Positions 6,049 to 6,290 of a stretch of DNA of 6,290 nt are shown here, in pieces. The notes below the pieces were generated by a model. The model worked only from the letters and a program-made list of their open reading frames with translations, ran no database searches and was not told the origin of the DNA. Each line of letters starts with the position of its first letter. Position 1 is the first letter of the stretch. A program made the position numbers and the translations under genes. Origin of the DNA: Thermoplasmatota archaeon (GTDB taxonomy: Archaea; Thermoplasmatota; Penumbrarchaeia; Penumbrarchaeales; Penumbrarchaeaceae); assembly GCA_030595585.1 (NCBI GenBank), contig JAUVCY010000119.1, forward strand, positions 1-6,290, written 5' to 3'.

Positions 6049-6290
6049 ACTCTATGAGATCCCCCTTCTTCTTCATGACAAGGGGGTTGAACGTTGCGAA
6101 ATCGGCCTGATGGATCAATACGGTCTCAATGACCTGGGGCCTTCCGTCTCCCTCTTTCGCGTGGCATCCGATAGTGTTGACGTACTCCTCGGGGAGGCCC
6201 ACCTCGGCCGCGAGGATGGCGCCGGAGATCGGGTGCCTGGCGCATTTCCCGCTCCTGCTCTTTCGGTAACCGCCCACCCCATCCGGCTCT
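6047..6290 (-). CDS. HD-domain metal-dependent hydrolase, C-terminal part (5' end outside window)
   Basis: Eighty residues of the C-terminus are visible, ending at a TGA (6047-6049). The frame is open to the right edge, so the true start is outside; a GTG at 6277 is only an internal codon of this frame. Visible landmarks are RHPISGAILAAEVGLP, then GCHAKEGDGRP, then VLIHQADFATFNP. These match the later metal-binding part of the HD phosphohydrolase fold: a histidine in HPxxGA, a histidine in the helix that follows, and the final aspartate in HxADF. The first His and the His-Asp doublet that name the family would lie upstream and cannot be checked. HD proteins hydrolyse phosphomonoesters, phosphodiesters or nucleotides, but the substrate of this one is unknown. 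It sits nine bases upstream of the fused aconitase-family gene and is almost certainly co-transcribed with it. Confidence 0.72.
   Translation of the reverse strand, partial: EPDGVGGYRKSRSGKCARHPISGAILAAEVGLPEEYVNTIGCHAKEGDGRPQVIETVLIHQADFATFNPLVMKKKGDLIE

Noticed and set aside
1..6290. tRNA, rRNA, CRISPR arrays, insertion sequences or attachment sites
   Set aside because: I saw no cloverleaf, no spaced identical repeats and no transposase reading. Asn-rich protein repeats in the beta-helix gene do not amount to DNA-level direct repeats.

Overview
The window most likely comes from an archaeon, probably a member of Thermoplasmatota or a related group; this is inferred from gene content and signals, with no marker gene in view. 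The support is Shine-Dalgarno sequences of the GAGGTGATC type, a TTTTAATA-type TATA box with no bacterial -35/-10 pair, and a secreted NosD-like beta-helix protein carrying archaeal-style Ig-like modules. Every gene found is on the minus strand, so the order below runs from the right edge to the left.

Positions 6290-2471 hold a tightly packed operon. It begins with the 3' end of an HD-domain hydrolase gene (6047-6290, cut by the edge). Nine bases later comes a 602-residue single-chain aconitase-superfamily enzyme (4229-6037), in which a LeuC-like catalytic half is joined to a LeuD-like swivel half. Ten bases after that comes a second aconitase-superfamily enzyme made of two subunits, LeuC-type (2953-4218, GTG start) and LeuD-type (2471-2956), whose genes overlap by 4 bases. 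The two enzymes are clearly divergent paralogs. The two-subunit enzyme has the usual active-site signatures. The fused one keeps its three cluster cysteines but has Asp-Cys where the family normally has Asp-His. The substrate loops of both small subunits (YLSI and YTYT) match neither the homoaconitase nor the isopropylmalate isomerase loop known from Methanocaldococcus, so the true substrates are open. No leuA, leuB or aks gene is in view to settle the pathway.

Positions 2211-2470 are non-coding and structured. They contain a 15-bp inverted repeat with one mismatch (2323-2368), several shorter hairpins, four copies of the word TTGACA/TGTCAA, and two TATA-like boxes 21 bp apart just upstream of the last gene.

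Positions 2210-1 are an open, incomplete gene (736 codons visible). It encodes a secreted protein with a signal peptide, a right-handed parallel beta-helix of the NosD/PbH1 type, and at least two Ig-like modules. Its 3' end lies outside the window. It is visibly more AT-rich than the operon and is probably a separate transcription unit.
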